Assembly (NCBI RefSeq): GCF_001428365.1
Contig: NZ_LMSH01000002.1
Span: 951,505 to 1,015,504 of the forward strand
Direction of reading: 5' to 3'
Length of the DNA stretch: 64,000 nt
DNA from: Arthrobacter sp. Soil763
GTDB lineage: Bacteria; Actinomycetota; Actinomycetes; Actinomycetales; Micrococcaceae
Under the pieces are notes generated by a model. It was not told the origin of the DNA. It was given only the letters and a program-made list of their open reading frames with translations, and ran no database searches. The position numbers and the translations under genes were made by a program. Shown here piece by piece: positions 6,588 to 14,303 of the stretch (position 1 is its first letter; the number at the start of each line of letters is the position of its first letter).

Positions 6588-6610
6588 GGTTCAATTCCCC
6601 CCATCTCCAC
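6588..6610 (+). other. prophage attachment site in the 3' end of ssrA (tmRNA)
   Basis: GGTTCAATTC followed by CCCCCATCTCCAC has the T-loop (TTCAATT), the 3' half of the T-stem (CCCCC) and the acceptor 3' strand (CATCTCCAC) of bacterial tmRNA, without an encoded CCA. Upstream sequence contains no tRNA or tmRNA body. The 5' half of the T-stem reads GGCGG and leaves one C-C mismatch against CCCCC, as expected if the phage/host junction lies within the stem. A complete ssrA should lie beyond the left end of the prophage. Integration into ssrA is a well-known phage habit. Basis: sequence pattern plus recalled tmRNA consensus. Confidence 0.78.
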
Positions 6611-6614
6611 AACC

Positions 6615-6650
6615 AAAAGGCCGGAAGCTGATGCTTCCGGCCTTTTTGGT
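6615..6650 (+). terminator. rho-independent terminator after the ssrA 3' end
   Basis: A ten-bp perfect stem (GGCCGGAAGC / GCTTCCGGCC) with a TGAT loop lies at 6619-6642 and is followed by TTTTT. It begins nine bases after the tmRNA-like 3' end, where the host ssrA terminator would be. A-run and T-run symmetry makes it bidirectional in principle. Confidence 0.88.
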
Positions 6651-6702
6651 GTGCCCGCCGGCTCCTTGGGCGCCCGACGGCGGTGGTTACGGCGGGTGCC
6701 GG

Positions 6703-6837
6703 TCAGCGCTTCTTGATGTGCGCCACCGGGTCCGTATGCTCGTCCACGATGTGCTTGGCCTTCTTCTCGGCCCGTTTTTCCTTGATGGTTTTGACCGGCT
6801 TCTTGCTCAGGTGCCGGTGCGGCGACTTGTCAGGCAT
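6703..6837 (-). CDS. conserved small basic protein (44 aa)
   Basis: The reading frame encodes 44 residues: MPDKSPHRHLSKKPVKTIKE followed by KRAEKKAKHIVDEHTDPVAH and IKKR. It is very Lys/His-rich, with no membrane segment. AGGGAG lies ten bases upstream of the ATG, which supports translation, and short proteins of this type occur in many Arthrobacter-like genomes. Function unknown; the charge suggests nucleic-acid or ribosome association, which is inference. It is the first host gene after the prophage. Confidence 0.7.
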   Translation of the reverse strand: MPDKSPHRHLSKKPVKTIKEKRAEKKAKHIVDEHTDPVAHIKKR

Positions 6838-6887
6838 GGCGCGCTCCCTAAAAGGTGGGGGCCCGGGATGAGCCCGTGCTTTTAAGG

Positions 6888-7259
6888 CTACGCCTCGGGT
6901 ACGGCGACGTCCACGATGCCGACGAACCGGCTCCCGACGCCTTCGTACTCGCTGCGCACCAGGCCGGCGTCCGGGCCGGGCAGTTCGTACGGCACGTGGT
7001 GGGCGCAGCAGAGATGGGTAAACTCCGGCCACCACTTCTTCGGACGGGCGGTTTCGGAGAAGCCGCAGACCGTGCAGGTCAGTTGCACCCAGACCGGCCG
7101 TTTACCCGTGCGGTTGGCCCGGGACTGCTGCAGCCAGGCGGGCGGAGTGTCCAGTAGTTCGTCCAGTTCGGCGTCGGACAGGCGGGACGGAATGCCGTGA
7201 CGGTTGGCCATTTCCAGCGGGATATCAAGGATTTGGGCAGCTTCACGTCTGGTAACCAT
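6888..7259 (-). CDS. conserved actinobacterial protein with Cys/His cluster (123 aa)
   Basis: The N-terminal part (MVTRREAAQILDIPLEMANR, then LSDAELDELLDTPPAWLQQS) resembles a small helical DNA-binding-like domain of the DUF5997 type. The middle carries LTCTVCGFSE and THLCCAHHVP, giving CxxC and CCxHH groups that could bind zinc. The rest is an ordinary alpha/beta tail. It is divergent from the MFS gene, with 101 bp between starts. The DUF assignment is tentative and from memory; a regulatory role is not shown. Confidence 0.7.
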   Translation of the reverse strand: MVTRREAAQILDIPLEMANRHGIPSRLSDAELDELLDTPPAWLQQSRANRTGKRPVWVQLTCTVCGFSETARPKKWWPEFTHLCCAHHVPYELPGPDAGLVRSEYEGVGSRFVGIVDVAVPEA

Positions 7260-7360
7260 CCTTCAACTTTACGGGATCCGGGCAGGCCTGCGGCCCGGCG
7301 GCGGCCGGTGCTAGGCTCAAGCCACACCCGGCATCCCGGTGCCGGAGGAAGGCAGCAGCC

Positions 7361-8806
7361 ATGTCCGGCAGTCCCGCCGCAGCGTTGACGACCGTCGAAA
7401 AACGCGTGCTGTACGTGGCGATCGTCGCGTCCTTCATGGCGTTCCTCGACGGTTCCGTGGTCAACCTCGCCCTGCCCGCCATCAGCCGGGAACTCGGCGG
7501 CGGCCTGGTGGTCCAGCAATGGGTGGTTGACGCCTACCTGCTTACACTCGGCGCGCTGATCCTGGTCGCTGGTTCGCTCTCGGACCAGTTCGGCCGGGTG
7601 CGCGTCCTGCAGTGGGGCCTGGCCGGGTTCACCGTCACGTCCGTGCTCTGCGGCCTGGCGTGGAACGGTGAATCGCTGATTGTGGCCCGCGGCCTGCAGG
7701 GCATCGCCGGTGCCCTGTTGGTGCCCAGCTCGCTGGCCCTGATCGTCACGGTCTTCAGCGGACCGGCGCAGTCCGCGGCGATCGGCAAGTGGTCCGCCTG
7801 GACCTCCGGTGCGATCGTGGCCGCGCCGGTGCTGGGCGGCATCTCCGTGGACGTCTTTACCTGGCGGGTGATCTTCTTCCTCAACATCATCCCGGCCGCG
7901 GCCGTCTGGCCGGCCCTCCGACGGCTGCGCGCCCTGGACCGGGGCCGGGCCCCCGGCGCCCGGATCGACGCCGCCGGGACCGCCCTTGCGGTCATTGGCC
8001 TCGGCGGTGTCGTCTACGCCTTCATCGAACGCGGTACCCGGGGCTGGGGGTCCCCGCAGGTCTGGCTGCCGCTGGTGCTGGGGCTGGCCGCACTGGGCGC
8101 GTTCCTGCTGCACGAGCATCGTACGCCGGCGCCGATGATGCCGCTGCGGCTCTTTGCGATCCGCAACTTCGGCTGGGGCAACGCCGCCACCCTGGTGATC
8201 TATGGCGCGCTGAACCTTGGCTTCTTCGTCCTCGGGCTCTACCTGCAGCAGGTGGCCGGGCTGGGCGCCACCGCCGCCGGCCTTGCCCTGCTGCCCTCCA
8301 CCCTCCTGTTGCTGCTGCTCTCCGCCCGGGTTGGAACGTTGTCGGGCCGGTACGGGCCGCGCTGGTTCATGACGGCCGGGCCGCTGCTGTGTGCGGCGGG
8401 CTTTTTGATGATGCTGGGCATCGACCTGCCGCTGGACTACTTCGGCCAGGTGCTGCCCGGGCTGGTGGTGTTCGGCGTCGGCCTGGCCGTGACGGTCGCG
8501 CCGCTGACCGCCGCGATCCTCGGGGCCGTGGACCCGGAGGAATCGGGAATCGGGTCGGCGGTCAACAACGCCGTCGCCCGTATCGCGGGCCTGGTGACCA
8601 TCGCCTTCGCCGGGCTCATCACCGGCCCCGTTATTACGACGGCGGGCCTGCATGGCACGGCGGCGGTCACCGCGGGCCTCTTCATCGCGGGCGCCGCGGC
8701 GTCCGCCGTCGGCATCCGGAACCCTCCGCCGGCGCCAGACCCGGACGGGACAGGCCCGGGCGGGACAAGCCCAGGCGGAACGGACCCGGGCGGGCGCGCG
8801 GCCTAA
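7361..8806 (+). CDS. MFS drug exporter, DHA2 (EmrB/QacA) type
   Basis: The 481-residue protein has about 14 hydrophobic segments, the count of the DHA2 family. Motif A-like GSLSDQFGRVRVLQ follows TM2, and ASFMAFLDGSVVNLALPAIS in TM1 carries the L-D-x-T/S-V-V-N-V/L-A-L-P motif of EmrB/QacA proteins. LLVPSSLALIVTVF and the motif C-like GKWSAWTSGAIVAAPVLGG fit TM4-5. The C-terminus is a low-complexity Gly-Pro-Thr/Asp tail (repeats like DGTGPGGTSPGG). Such proteins export drugs or metabolites using the proton gradient. The substrate is unknown. Its stop overlaps the convergent mntR-like stop by three bases. Confidence 0.88.
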   Translation: MSGSPAAALTTVEKRVLYVAIVASFMAFLDGSVVNLALPAISRELGGGLVVQQWVVDAYLLTLGALILVAGSLSDQFGRVRVLQWGLAGFTVTSVLCGLAWNGESLIVARGLQGIAGALLVPSSLALIVTVFSGPAQSAAIGKWSAWTSGAIVAAPVLGGISVDVFTWRVIFFLNIIPAAAVWPALRRLRALDRGRAPGARIDAAGTALAVIGLGGVVYAFIERGTRGWGSPQVWLPLVLGLAALGAFLLHEHRTPAPMMPLRLFAIRNFGWGNAATLVIYGALNLGFFVLGLYLQQVAGLGATAAGLALLPSTLLLLLLSARVGTLSGRYGPRWFMTAGPLLCAAGFLMMLGIDLPLDYFGQVLPGLVVFGVGLAVTVAPLTAAILGAVDPEESGIGSAVNNAVARIAGLVTIAFAGLITGPVITTAGLHGTAAVTAGLFIAGAAASAVGIRNPPPAPDPDGTGPGGTSPGGTDPGGRAA

Positions 8807-9513
8807 GAGGCGACGCTGCAGCCGGCGTGAACGGCGTCGCTGTGCACCCAGAGCGCGGCGGCGACCTCGTCGGCAAGGTCGATCTCACGGGGCGCTCCGC
8901 CGGCGCCGATCCGCACCACCAGCGGCCCGCCGAACGGTTTGCGGCCCAGGACCTCGACGGCGGAGTCGAGGTCGATCTGCTCGGCGGCGAGGTAGCGCAG
9001 CAGCTCGGGGTTCTCGTCGCTGATCCGGGTGATCCGGCCGCTGTGGCCGTCGTCGAGTTCGCTCAGCCGGTGCGCCGGGGGCATCAGCACGGAGCCGTCC
9101 GCCGCCGGAATCGGGTCGCCGTGCGGATCCCGGACCGGGTTGCCGAGTTTGGCGGCCATCCGCTCGATGAAGGTGTCGGAGACCGCGTGTTCGAGCAATT
9201 CCGCCTCGTCGTGGACCTCGTCCCAGCGGTAGCCGAGTTCCTGGACCAGGAACGTCTCGATCAACCGGTGCCGCCGGACCATGGAAAGCGCCAGCCGCAG
9301 GCCGTCGGCGGTCAGGGTGACGGCGCTGTAGGGCTTGTGGTCCACCAGGCCCTGGTCCTTGAGCTTGCGGACCATCTCCGAGACCGAGGAGTTGGCCACG
9401 CCGAGCCGCTGGGCCAGCTGGGTGGAAGTGATGGGCTTGTCCTGCCACTCGGTGAACGAGTAAATGACCTTGACGTAGTCCTCGATCGAGGAGGATGGGG
9501 GACTGGTCTTCAC
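8803..9513 (-). CDS. mntR: DtxR/MntR-family manganese-dependent repressor
   Basis: The 236-residue protein has the DtxR layout: an N-terminal winged helix (SIEDYVKVIYSFTEWQDKPI, TSTQLAQRLGVANSSVSEMV, RKLKDQGLVDHKPYSAVTLT), a metal-binding/dimer domain (RRHRLIETFLVQELGYRWDE, then VHDEAELLEHAVSD), and a C-terminal SH3-like part (GRITRISDENPELLRYL). In the metal site a Glu-His-Ala-Val pattern is present. It sits 10 bp downstream of the Nramp gene on the same strand, so it probably controls manganese import in response to Mn(II). An iron-sensing IdeR role is less likely because of the mntH partner. Confidence 0.87.
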   Translation of the reverse strand: MKTSPPSSSIEDYVKVIYSFTEWQDKPITSTQLAQRLGVANSSVSEMVRKLKDQGLVDHKPYSAVTLTADGLRLALSMVRRHRLIETFLVQELGYRWDEVHDEAELLEHAVSDTFIERMAAKLGNPVRDPHGDPIPAADGSVLMPPAHRLSELDDGHSGRITRISDENPELLRYLAAEQIDLDSAVEVLGRKPFGGPLVVRIGAGGAPREIDLADEVAAALWVHSDAVHAGCSVAS

Positions 9514-9523
9514 AGTCCCAAGC

Positions 9524-10819
9524 CTACCGTCCGGCGGCGCCGGTGAACGTCAGCCACAGCAGCACCAGGTTCAGGGCCACCACCAGGACCACGCTGACGA
9601 CGGCGGCGACCCGCAGCGCCATCCCGTCGGCGAAACCGCCCATCAGGGACTTGCTGCTGGTCAGCACCACGAGCGGCACCAGGACGAACGGGATACCGAA
9701 GCTGAGCACGACTTGGCTGAGCACCAGTCCCCAGGTGGGGTCGAAGCCGACGCCCAACAGGACGACGGCGGGGATCAGGGTGAGCACCCGCCGCAACATC
9801 AGCGGGATGCGGATCTTCAGCAGACCCTGCATGATGGTGCCGCCGGCGTAACAGCCCACCGAGGTGGAGGCCAGGCCGGAGGCGAGCAGTCCGACGGCGA
9901 ACACCGCGCCCAGCACCGGGCCGAGGTTGGCCGTGATGGCGCCGTGGGCGCCCTCGATGGTGTCCGTGCCCTCCTCTCCGCCGAGGGTGGACGCGGCCAG
10001 CAGCAGCATCCCGATGTTGACGATCCCGGCGACAGCCAGGGCCGCGACCACGTCCCAGCGGGTGGCCCTGACCAGCCGGGAAACGGCGTGGGCGGGGACG
10101 TGCACGTGGGGGTTGGGCCGGTGCCGGTCGCGGGAGAGCGCGGAGTGGACATAGATGGCGTGCGGCATCACCGTCGCGCCGAGCATGCTGGCAGCCAGGA
10201 GCACCGTGTCCGGGCCCTGGAAACCGGGCACCAGCCCGGCCGCGACGCCGCGCGGGTCCGGCGGACTGATGAACAGCCCGGCCAGGAAGCCCACCGTGAT
10301 GATGGCCAGCAGGAAGATGATGACGAACTCGAACGGGCGCTGCCGGTTGCGGCTCTGCACGGCGAGCAGGGCCATGGAAATGCCGCCGACAATCACCGCC
10401 CCGAGGGGGAGCGGCAGGCCGAAGAGGAGGTAGAGCGCCACGGCCCCGCCCACCACCTCGGCCAGGTCGGTCGCGGCGGCGACGATTTCGGCCTGGACCC
10501 AGAAGGCGCGGCGCCACAGCGGCCGCAGCCGCTCGCCGAGGATCTCCGGCAGGCTCTTGCCCGTGACGATGCCGAGCTTCGCGGACTGGTACTGGACCAG
10601 GACCGCCATGACGTTCGCCGCGACGAGCACCCAGACCAGCAGGTAGCCGTACTGCGCGCCGGCGGTGAGGTTGGCGGCCACGTTGCCGGGGTCCACGTAG
10701 GCGATGGCGGCCACGAAGGCAGGGCCGAGCAGCCCCAGCAGCGCACGACGGCGGCCGCGCACCCCGCGGGCGGGCGGCAGCGGCGCGGGCTGCTGTTCGG
10801 GTCCGGCGACATCCAGCAC
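9524..10819 (-). CDS. mntH: Nramp-type manganese transporter MntH
   Basis: The 431-residue membrane protein has about 11 transmembrane segments. TM1 carries YVDPGNVAANLTAGAQYGY with the metal-binding DPGN, and TM6 carries GATVMPHAIYVHSAL with the MPH motif, both diagnostic for Nramp. It imports Mn(II) (and possibly Fe(II)) with protons. Translation starts at GTG 10819, nine bases after GGGAGA. The mntR-like gene follows 10 bp downstream, so both are probably one transcript controlled by the dyad at 10844-10866. Confidence 0.92.
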   Translation of the reverse strand: MLDVAGPEQQPAPLPPARGVRGRRRALLGLLGPAFVAAIAYVDPGNVAANLTAGAQYGYLLVWVLVAANVMAVLVQYQSAKLGIVTGKSLPEILGERLRPLWRRAFWVQAEIVAAATDLAEVVGGAVALYLLFGLPLPLGAVIVGGISMALLAVQSRNRQRPFEFVIIFLLAIITVGFLAGLFISPPDPRGVAAGLVPGFQGPDTVLLAASMLGATVMPHAIYVHSALSRDRHRPNPHVHVPAHAVSRLVRATRWDVVAALAVAGIVNIGMLLLAASTLGGEEGTDTIEGAHGAITANLGPVLGAVFAVGLLASGLASTSVGCYAGGTIMQGLLKIRIPLMLRRVLTLIPAVVLLGVGFDPTWGLVLSQVVLSFGIPFVLVPLVVLTSSKSLMGGFADGMALRVAAVVSVVLVVALNLVLLWLTFTGAAGR

Positions 10820-10843
10820 TGTGGTCTCCCTGAATTTCTTGAT

Positions 10844-10866
10844 TGCCTACATATAAAAGTTAGGCA
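10844..10866. promoter_or_regulatory. candidate MntR operator upstream of mntH
   Basis: TGCCTAC (10844-10850) and GTTAGGCA (10859-10866) form an inverted repeat with an AT-rich spacer, in a short AT-rich stretch that also holds a TATATG-like -10 on the minus strand. Half-sites of the type TGCCTAA are typical for DtxR-family repressors. The site lies 25-47 bp upstream of the mntH GTG. The protein-site pairing is inference from position. Confidence 0.65.
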
Positions 10867-10905
10867 CACCGAAATTCTAGGGGTGCGGCGGGATCCGTGC
10901 AATCC

Positions 10906-11664
10906 TCAGGCCCTGGTGGCCCGCCAGCTCTGTGTCAGGTAGGGCAGGGCCAGGAGTTCGCCGTCACTGTGGCCAAGGTGCTCGTGCAGGTACCAATCGA
11001 GGTTCCCGAGCACCTTGGCGCGGGTGGCCTCGCCGGCCCGCAGGTAGTAGCTGCGGGACTTGGCCAGTTCCACGAGGTCCCCGGTGCTGACCGGGTCCTC
11101 CCAGCGGGTGAGGTGGCTCTCCAATCCGGTGAACTCCGGGCCGACCGTCGGTCTGAAGTCCGGTTTGTGGACATCGCCGGCGTGCATGATCCGGGACAGC
11201 CGGTGCACCCACGGGACGGAGGTGTCGAGCTGGTTCCAGACCAGGCCCAGGACCCCGCGCGGCCGCAGGATGCGGGCAGCCTCGGCGCTGGCGGCCAGCG
11301 GGTCGCACCAGTGCCACGCCTGCGCGACCGTGACCAGGTCGAAGGCTTCCGCCGGCAGGCCGGTGTGCTCGGCAGTGCCCTCGACGGCGGTGACGCCCGG
11401 CAGGGAACGGCGCAGTTGCGCCAGCATGTCCAGCGACGGGTCGACGGCCACGGTTGCCAGGCCGCGTTCGACCAGCAGCGCCGTGTATTTGCCGGTTCCG
11501 GCGCCCAGGTCCGCGGCATCCCGCGCCCCGGCCGGGACCAGCCAGTCGGCCGAATCCGCCGGGTAGCCCGGACGGACGCGGTCGTAGTGCTCCCCGCCGT
11601 CCTGGAAGCTCCGGCCCAGCTCCTGCCGGCGTGAATGGTGAAGCTTGGGGCCGCCGCGTGCCAC
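10906..11664 (-). CDS. class I SAM-dependent methyltransferase
   Basis: The 252-residue protein shows motif I of the Rossmann-fold methyltransferases, DAADLGAGTGKYTALLVERG, followed by TVAVDPSLDMLAQLRRSLPG (acidic residue after beta-2) and FDLVTVAQAWHWCD (motif IV region), and ARILRPRGVLGLVWNQLD (motif VI). The N-terminal region (HSRRQELGRSFQDGGEHYDR) is typical of the UbiE/Methyltransf_11-type family. The substrate is unknown. It lies 70 bp downstream of the class V aminotransferase on the same strand, so it may be in the SAM-IV-controlled transcript. Confidence 0.82.
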   Translation of the reverse strand: MARGGPKLHHSRRQELGRSFQDGGEHYDRVRPGYPADSADWLVPAGARDAADLGAGTGKYTALLVERGLATVAVDPSLDMLAQLRRSLPGVTAVEGTAEHTGLPAEAFDLVTVAQAWHWCDPLAASAEAARILRPRGVLGLVWNQLDTSVPWVHRLSRIMHAGDVHKPDFRPTVGPEFTGLESHLTRWEDPVSTGDLVELAKSRSYYLRAGEATRAKVLGNLDWYLHEHLGHSDGELLALPYLTQSWRATRA

Positions 11665-11734
11665 GTGCGATCTCCTTCGGCAGCTCTGGTGGGTACCTGA
11701 AGAATTTACCGCACGGCCGGCGGCCGCGCCGCGC

Positions 11735-13147
11735 CTACTCCACCGTGCAGGGGGCTGCGCCGGCGGTTCCCGGGGTGTTGGGCGCCCAGTGCGGGTAGCT
11801 GCGGGTGTCGTTGGCGGGCACCCAGCGTCCGGCGTCCACGACGTAGTCCCAGCCCAGGCCCTGCCGGCGCAGGTCCCGCAGCCCGGCGAGCAGCCGTTCG
11901 GCGTCCTCGATCCGGGAGCCCAGGCCGAAGCTGGCGCGCAGTGAACCCGCGGGCAGGCCCAGCCGTTTGAGCAGCGGATGGGCGCAGAACCTGCCGTCCC
12001 GCAGCCCGACGCCGTGCTCCGCAGACAGGTACGCGGCCACCAGGCCGGCGTCGTACCCGGCCACGGAGAAGTTCACGACGCCGATCGTGCCGGGGCCCTC
12101 GCCGCGCGCCGTCTCCTCGAAGATGTGGTGCACGCTTACGCCGTCGAGCTCCTGCAGGCCCTGGACCAGGTAGGACCGGATGGCGTCCTCGTGGGCGTGC
12201 CATTCCTGCTCGTCGAGGGCCTCGAGCACCTGCGTGGCACGGGCCAGCGCGGCCGCGCCCAGGACGTTGGGGGAGCCGCCCTCGTGCCGTGCCGGCCCGG
12301 TGGTCCAGCTGACGCTGTCCAGCCTCGCGTCGCGCACCGCGCCGCCGCCGGCCAGGTGCGGGGTGCCGGCGTCGAGCCAGTCCGGCCGTCCCACCAGCAC
12401 CCCGGCCCCGAAGGGGGCGTAGAGCTTGTGCCCGGAGAAGGCGAGGTAGTCGACGTCGTCAACGGTAAGGTCGATCCGCCGGTGCGGCGCCAGCTGGGCG
12501 GCGTCCACGACGATCCGCGCGCCGAATTCGTGGGCCAGGGCGGCCAGCTCGCGGATGGGCAGGATTTCGCCGGTGACGTTCGAGGCGCCGGTGACGGCGA
12601 GCAGGCTGACCCCGCCGCCGGCCAGTTCGGCGCGGAGCCGTTCCACGGTTCCGGCCAGCGTGGGCGCGGCGACGACGCTGCGGTGCGGTACGTTCTGCCA
12701 GGGCAGCAGGTTGGCGTGGTGCTCGATGTCCAGGTAGAGGACTTCTCCGGCCGGCGACCCGTCCGCCGCAGGCAGGCAGCCGGCCAGCAGGTTCAGCGAG
12801 TCGGTGGTGTTGCGCGTGAAAATCACCGCGTCGTCGTCCCGGCCGCCGACGAAGCGCCGGACGATGTTCCGGGCGTTTTCGTACACCGAGGTGCTGAGCT
12901 GGGACGCATAGCCGGCGCCGCGGTGGACGCTGGCGTAAAACGGCAGGATCTCGTTCAGGTAGGCGGAGACCACCGACAGCGCCGGGGCGGAGGCGCCGTA
13001 GTCGAGGTTCGCGTAGCGGACCTGGCCGCCCTGGATCAGCGGTGCCTGGATCTCCGCGCCGGAGACGGCGGACAGCGGCCGGAGGGCAGTGGCCGGGCGG
13101 GCATCGCAGCGCCCGGCGGTGGGGGTGGGAATGGTGGCAGTCGACAT
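11735..13147 (-). CDS. class V aminotransferase (cysteine desulfurase-like, PLP)
   Basis: The 470-residue protein starts at ATG 13147; an in-frame extension upstream covers the riboswitch and is not coding. The PLP lysine is in YLAFSGHKLYAPFGAGVLVG. VIFTRNTTDSLNLLAGCLP and VLYLDIEHHANLLPWQN match the cofactor pocket of the SufS/NifS/selenocysteine-lyase group, and VVDAAQLAPHRRIDL holds the Asp that contacts the pyridine nitrogen. I do not see a convincing SufS-type active-site Cys loop. A SAM-IV-like riboswitch in its leader ties it to methionine/cysteine supply. A plausible role is sulfur mobilisation or transamination in that pathway; the exact substrate is unknown. Confidence 0.83.
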   Translation of the reverse strand: MSTATIPTPTAGRCDARPATALRPLSAVSGAEIQAPLIQGGQVRYANLDYGASAPALSVVSAYLNEILPFYASVHRGAGYASQLSTSVYENARNIVRRFVGGRDDDAVIFTRNTTDSLNLLAGCLPAADGSPAGEVLYLDIEHHANLLPWQNVPHRSVVAAPTLAGTVERLRAELAGGGVSLLAVTGASNVTGEILPIRELAALAHEFGARIVVDAAQLAPHRRIDLTVDDVDYLAFSGHKLYAPFGAGVLVGRPDWLDAGTPHLAGGGAVRDARLDSVSWTTGPARHEGGSPNVLGAAALARATQVLEALDEQEWHAHEDAIRSYLVQGLQELDGVSVHHIFEETARGEGPGTIGVVNFSVAGYDAGLVAAYLSAEHGVGLRDGRFCAHPLLKRLGLPAGSLRASFGLGSRIEDAERLLAGLRDLRRQGLGWDYVVDAGRWVPANDTRSYPHWAPNTPGTAGAAPCTVE

Positions 13148-13184
13148 GGGACCTCGCTCGAAAAGGACCCCGCACACAGGGGAT

Positions 13185-13302
13185 CCGCGCTTGCCGGGTC
13201 CGCTCCGGACCGGCCAGGTCGTCACCCGGGGCACCCCGCCGCGAAAGGAGGGTTGCCGGCCAGCAAACCGGGGTTTAGCGCTGGCACTCGTGACCTGGTT
13301 CG
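13185..13302 (-). promoter_or_regulatory. SAM-IV-like riboswitch
   Basis: Read on the minus strand from 13302, the leader has GGTCACGAGTGCCAGCGCTA, then CCCCGGTTTGCTGGCCGGCA followed by ACCCTCC, then GGCGGGGTGCCCCGGGTGAC and GACCTGG. The kink-turn-free core, the GCTGGCCGGCAACC segment and the closing GGTC/GACC stem match my recollection of the actinobacterial SAM-IV class (Rfam RF00634). The downstream GGTCCGGAGCGGACC hairpin probably supplies the extra pseudoknot arm. It precedes the class V aminotransferase ATG by about 40 bases. SAM binding would be expected to shut off expression. Limits are approximate. Confidence 0.85.
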
Positions 13303-13364
13303 AGCCTAGGACATGGCCCCCGCGCACCGGAAAGGAGGGCCGCAATGTGAAGCGTAGTGTTACG

Positions 13365-13400
13365 CCGCCGGACCGCCGGACCGCCGGACCGCCGGACCGC
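13365..13400. repeat. short tandem repeat, four copies of CCGCCGGA
   Basis: The eight-base unit CCGCCGGA occurs four times without mismatch (13365-13396), followed by a partial CCGC that runs into the stop codon of hisN. It lies between the hisN stop and the SAM-IV leader. Such runs can change length by slippage; no function is visible. Confidence 0.85.
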
Positions 13401-14212
13401 TAGAGCAGGTCGTCGAGGTTGGGGTTCAGGCGCTTGAGGACTTCGGAATGCAGGATCGAGTTGGTGGCCAGGGCGTTGCCGCCGAAGGGGCCGTCCTCGC
13501 CCTCGAGCGAGGTGAAGCGGCCGCCGGCCTCGGTGACGATCGGGACCAGCGCGGCCATGTCGTAGAGGTTCAGCTCGGGTTCGCAGGCGATGTCGACGGC
13601 GCCCTCGGCCACGAGGCAGTAGGACCAGAAATCGCCGTAGGCGCGGGTGCGCCAGACTTCCTCGGTGAGGCCGATGAACTCGTCGAGGTTGCCGCGCTGT
13701 TTCCAGCCGCCCAGGCTGGAGTAGGAGAGGGAGGCGTCCGCGAGCCGCGAAACGTTGGAGACCTTCAGCCGGGTGGCGGCGGCCAGCGAGCGGCCCGTGT
13801 AGGCGCCGGCGCCCTTGGCCGCCCACCAGCGCTTGCCCAGGGCCGGGGCGCTGACGACGCCGACCACCGGCTCGCCCTCGTCGACGAGGGCGATCAGGGT
13901 GGCCCAGACCGGGACGCCGCGGACGAAGTTCTTGGTCCCGTCGATCGGGTCGATGATCCAGCGCCGCGCGCCGTGGCCGGAGCTGCCGAATTCCTCGCCG
14001 AGCACGGCGTCGCGCGGACGGGAGCGGGAGAGCTGGCCGCGGATGGCTTCCTCGGCGGCCTTGTCGGCGTCGGTGACGGGGGTGAGGTCCGGCTTCGTCT
14101 CGATCCGAAGGTCGAGCGCCTTGAAGCGGCTCATCGTCTGGGAATCGACGGAATCGGCCAGTACGTGGGCAAGGCGCAGGTCATCGTTGTAGCTCGAAGC
14201 TGGTTGGCTCAT
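13400..14212 (-). CDS. hisN: histidinol-phosphatase, inositol-monophosphatase type
   Basis: The 270-residue protein has the three metal-binding motifs of the IMPase fold: LGEEFG (about residue 72), [17 protein letters not shown] (about residue 85), and [17 protein letters not shown] near residue 215. [20 protein letters not shown] follows as in actinobacterial HisN. These enzymes need Mg(II) and, in actinobacteria, remove phosphate from L-histidinol phosphate in histidine synthesis. A general inositol phosphatase is the alternative, but close resemblance to the HisN pattern ([11 protein letters not shown]) and length favour HisN. It is 91 bp downstream of rsgA on the same strand. Confidence 0.87.
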   Translation of the reverse strand: MSQPASSYNDDLRLAHVLADSVDSQTMSRFKALDLRIETKPDLTPVTDADKAAEEAIRGQLSRSRPRDAVLGEEFGSSGHGARRWIIDPIDGTKNFVRGVPVWATLIALVDEGEPVVGVVSAPALGKRWWAAKGAGAYTGRSLAAATRLKVSNVSRLADASLSYSSLGGWKQRGNLDEFIGLTEEVWRTRAYGDFWSYCLVAEGAVDIACEPELNLYDMAALVPIVTEAGGRFTSLEGEDGPFGGNALATNSILHSEVLKRLNPNLDDLL

Positions 14213-14303
14213 GCCTCCAAACTACCGCCTAAGTGCCGGGCGGGCCGGGAGGCCACGTCCCCGCGGGCCGGACGGCGGGCAGTTTGAAGGCCCGGGCGCC
14301 GGC

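Noticed and set aside
6541-6610. complete tRNA gene ending at 6610
   Set aside because: Only the T-arm and acceptor 3' half are present. No D-arm, anticodon arm or 5' acceptor strand can be formed.
7079-8653. 524-codon antisense frame across the MFS gene
   Set aside because: It is Gln/Gly/Arg-rich low-complexity sequence opposite a clear transporter.
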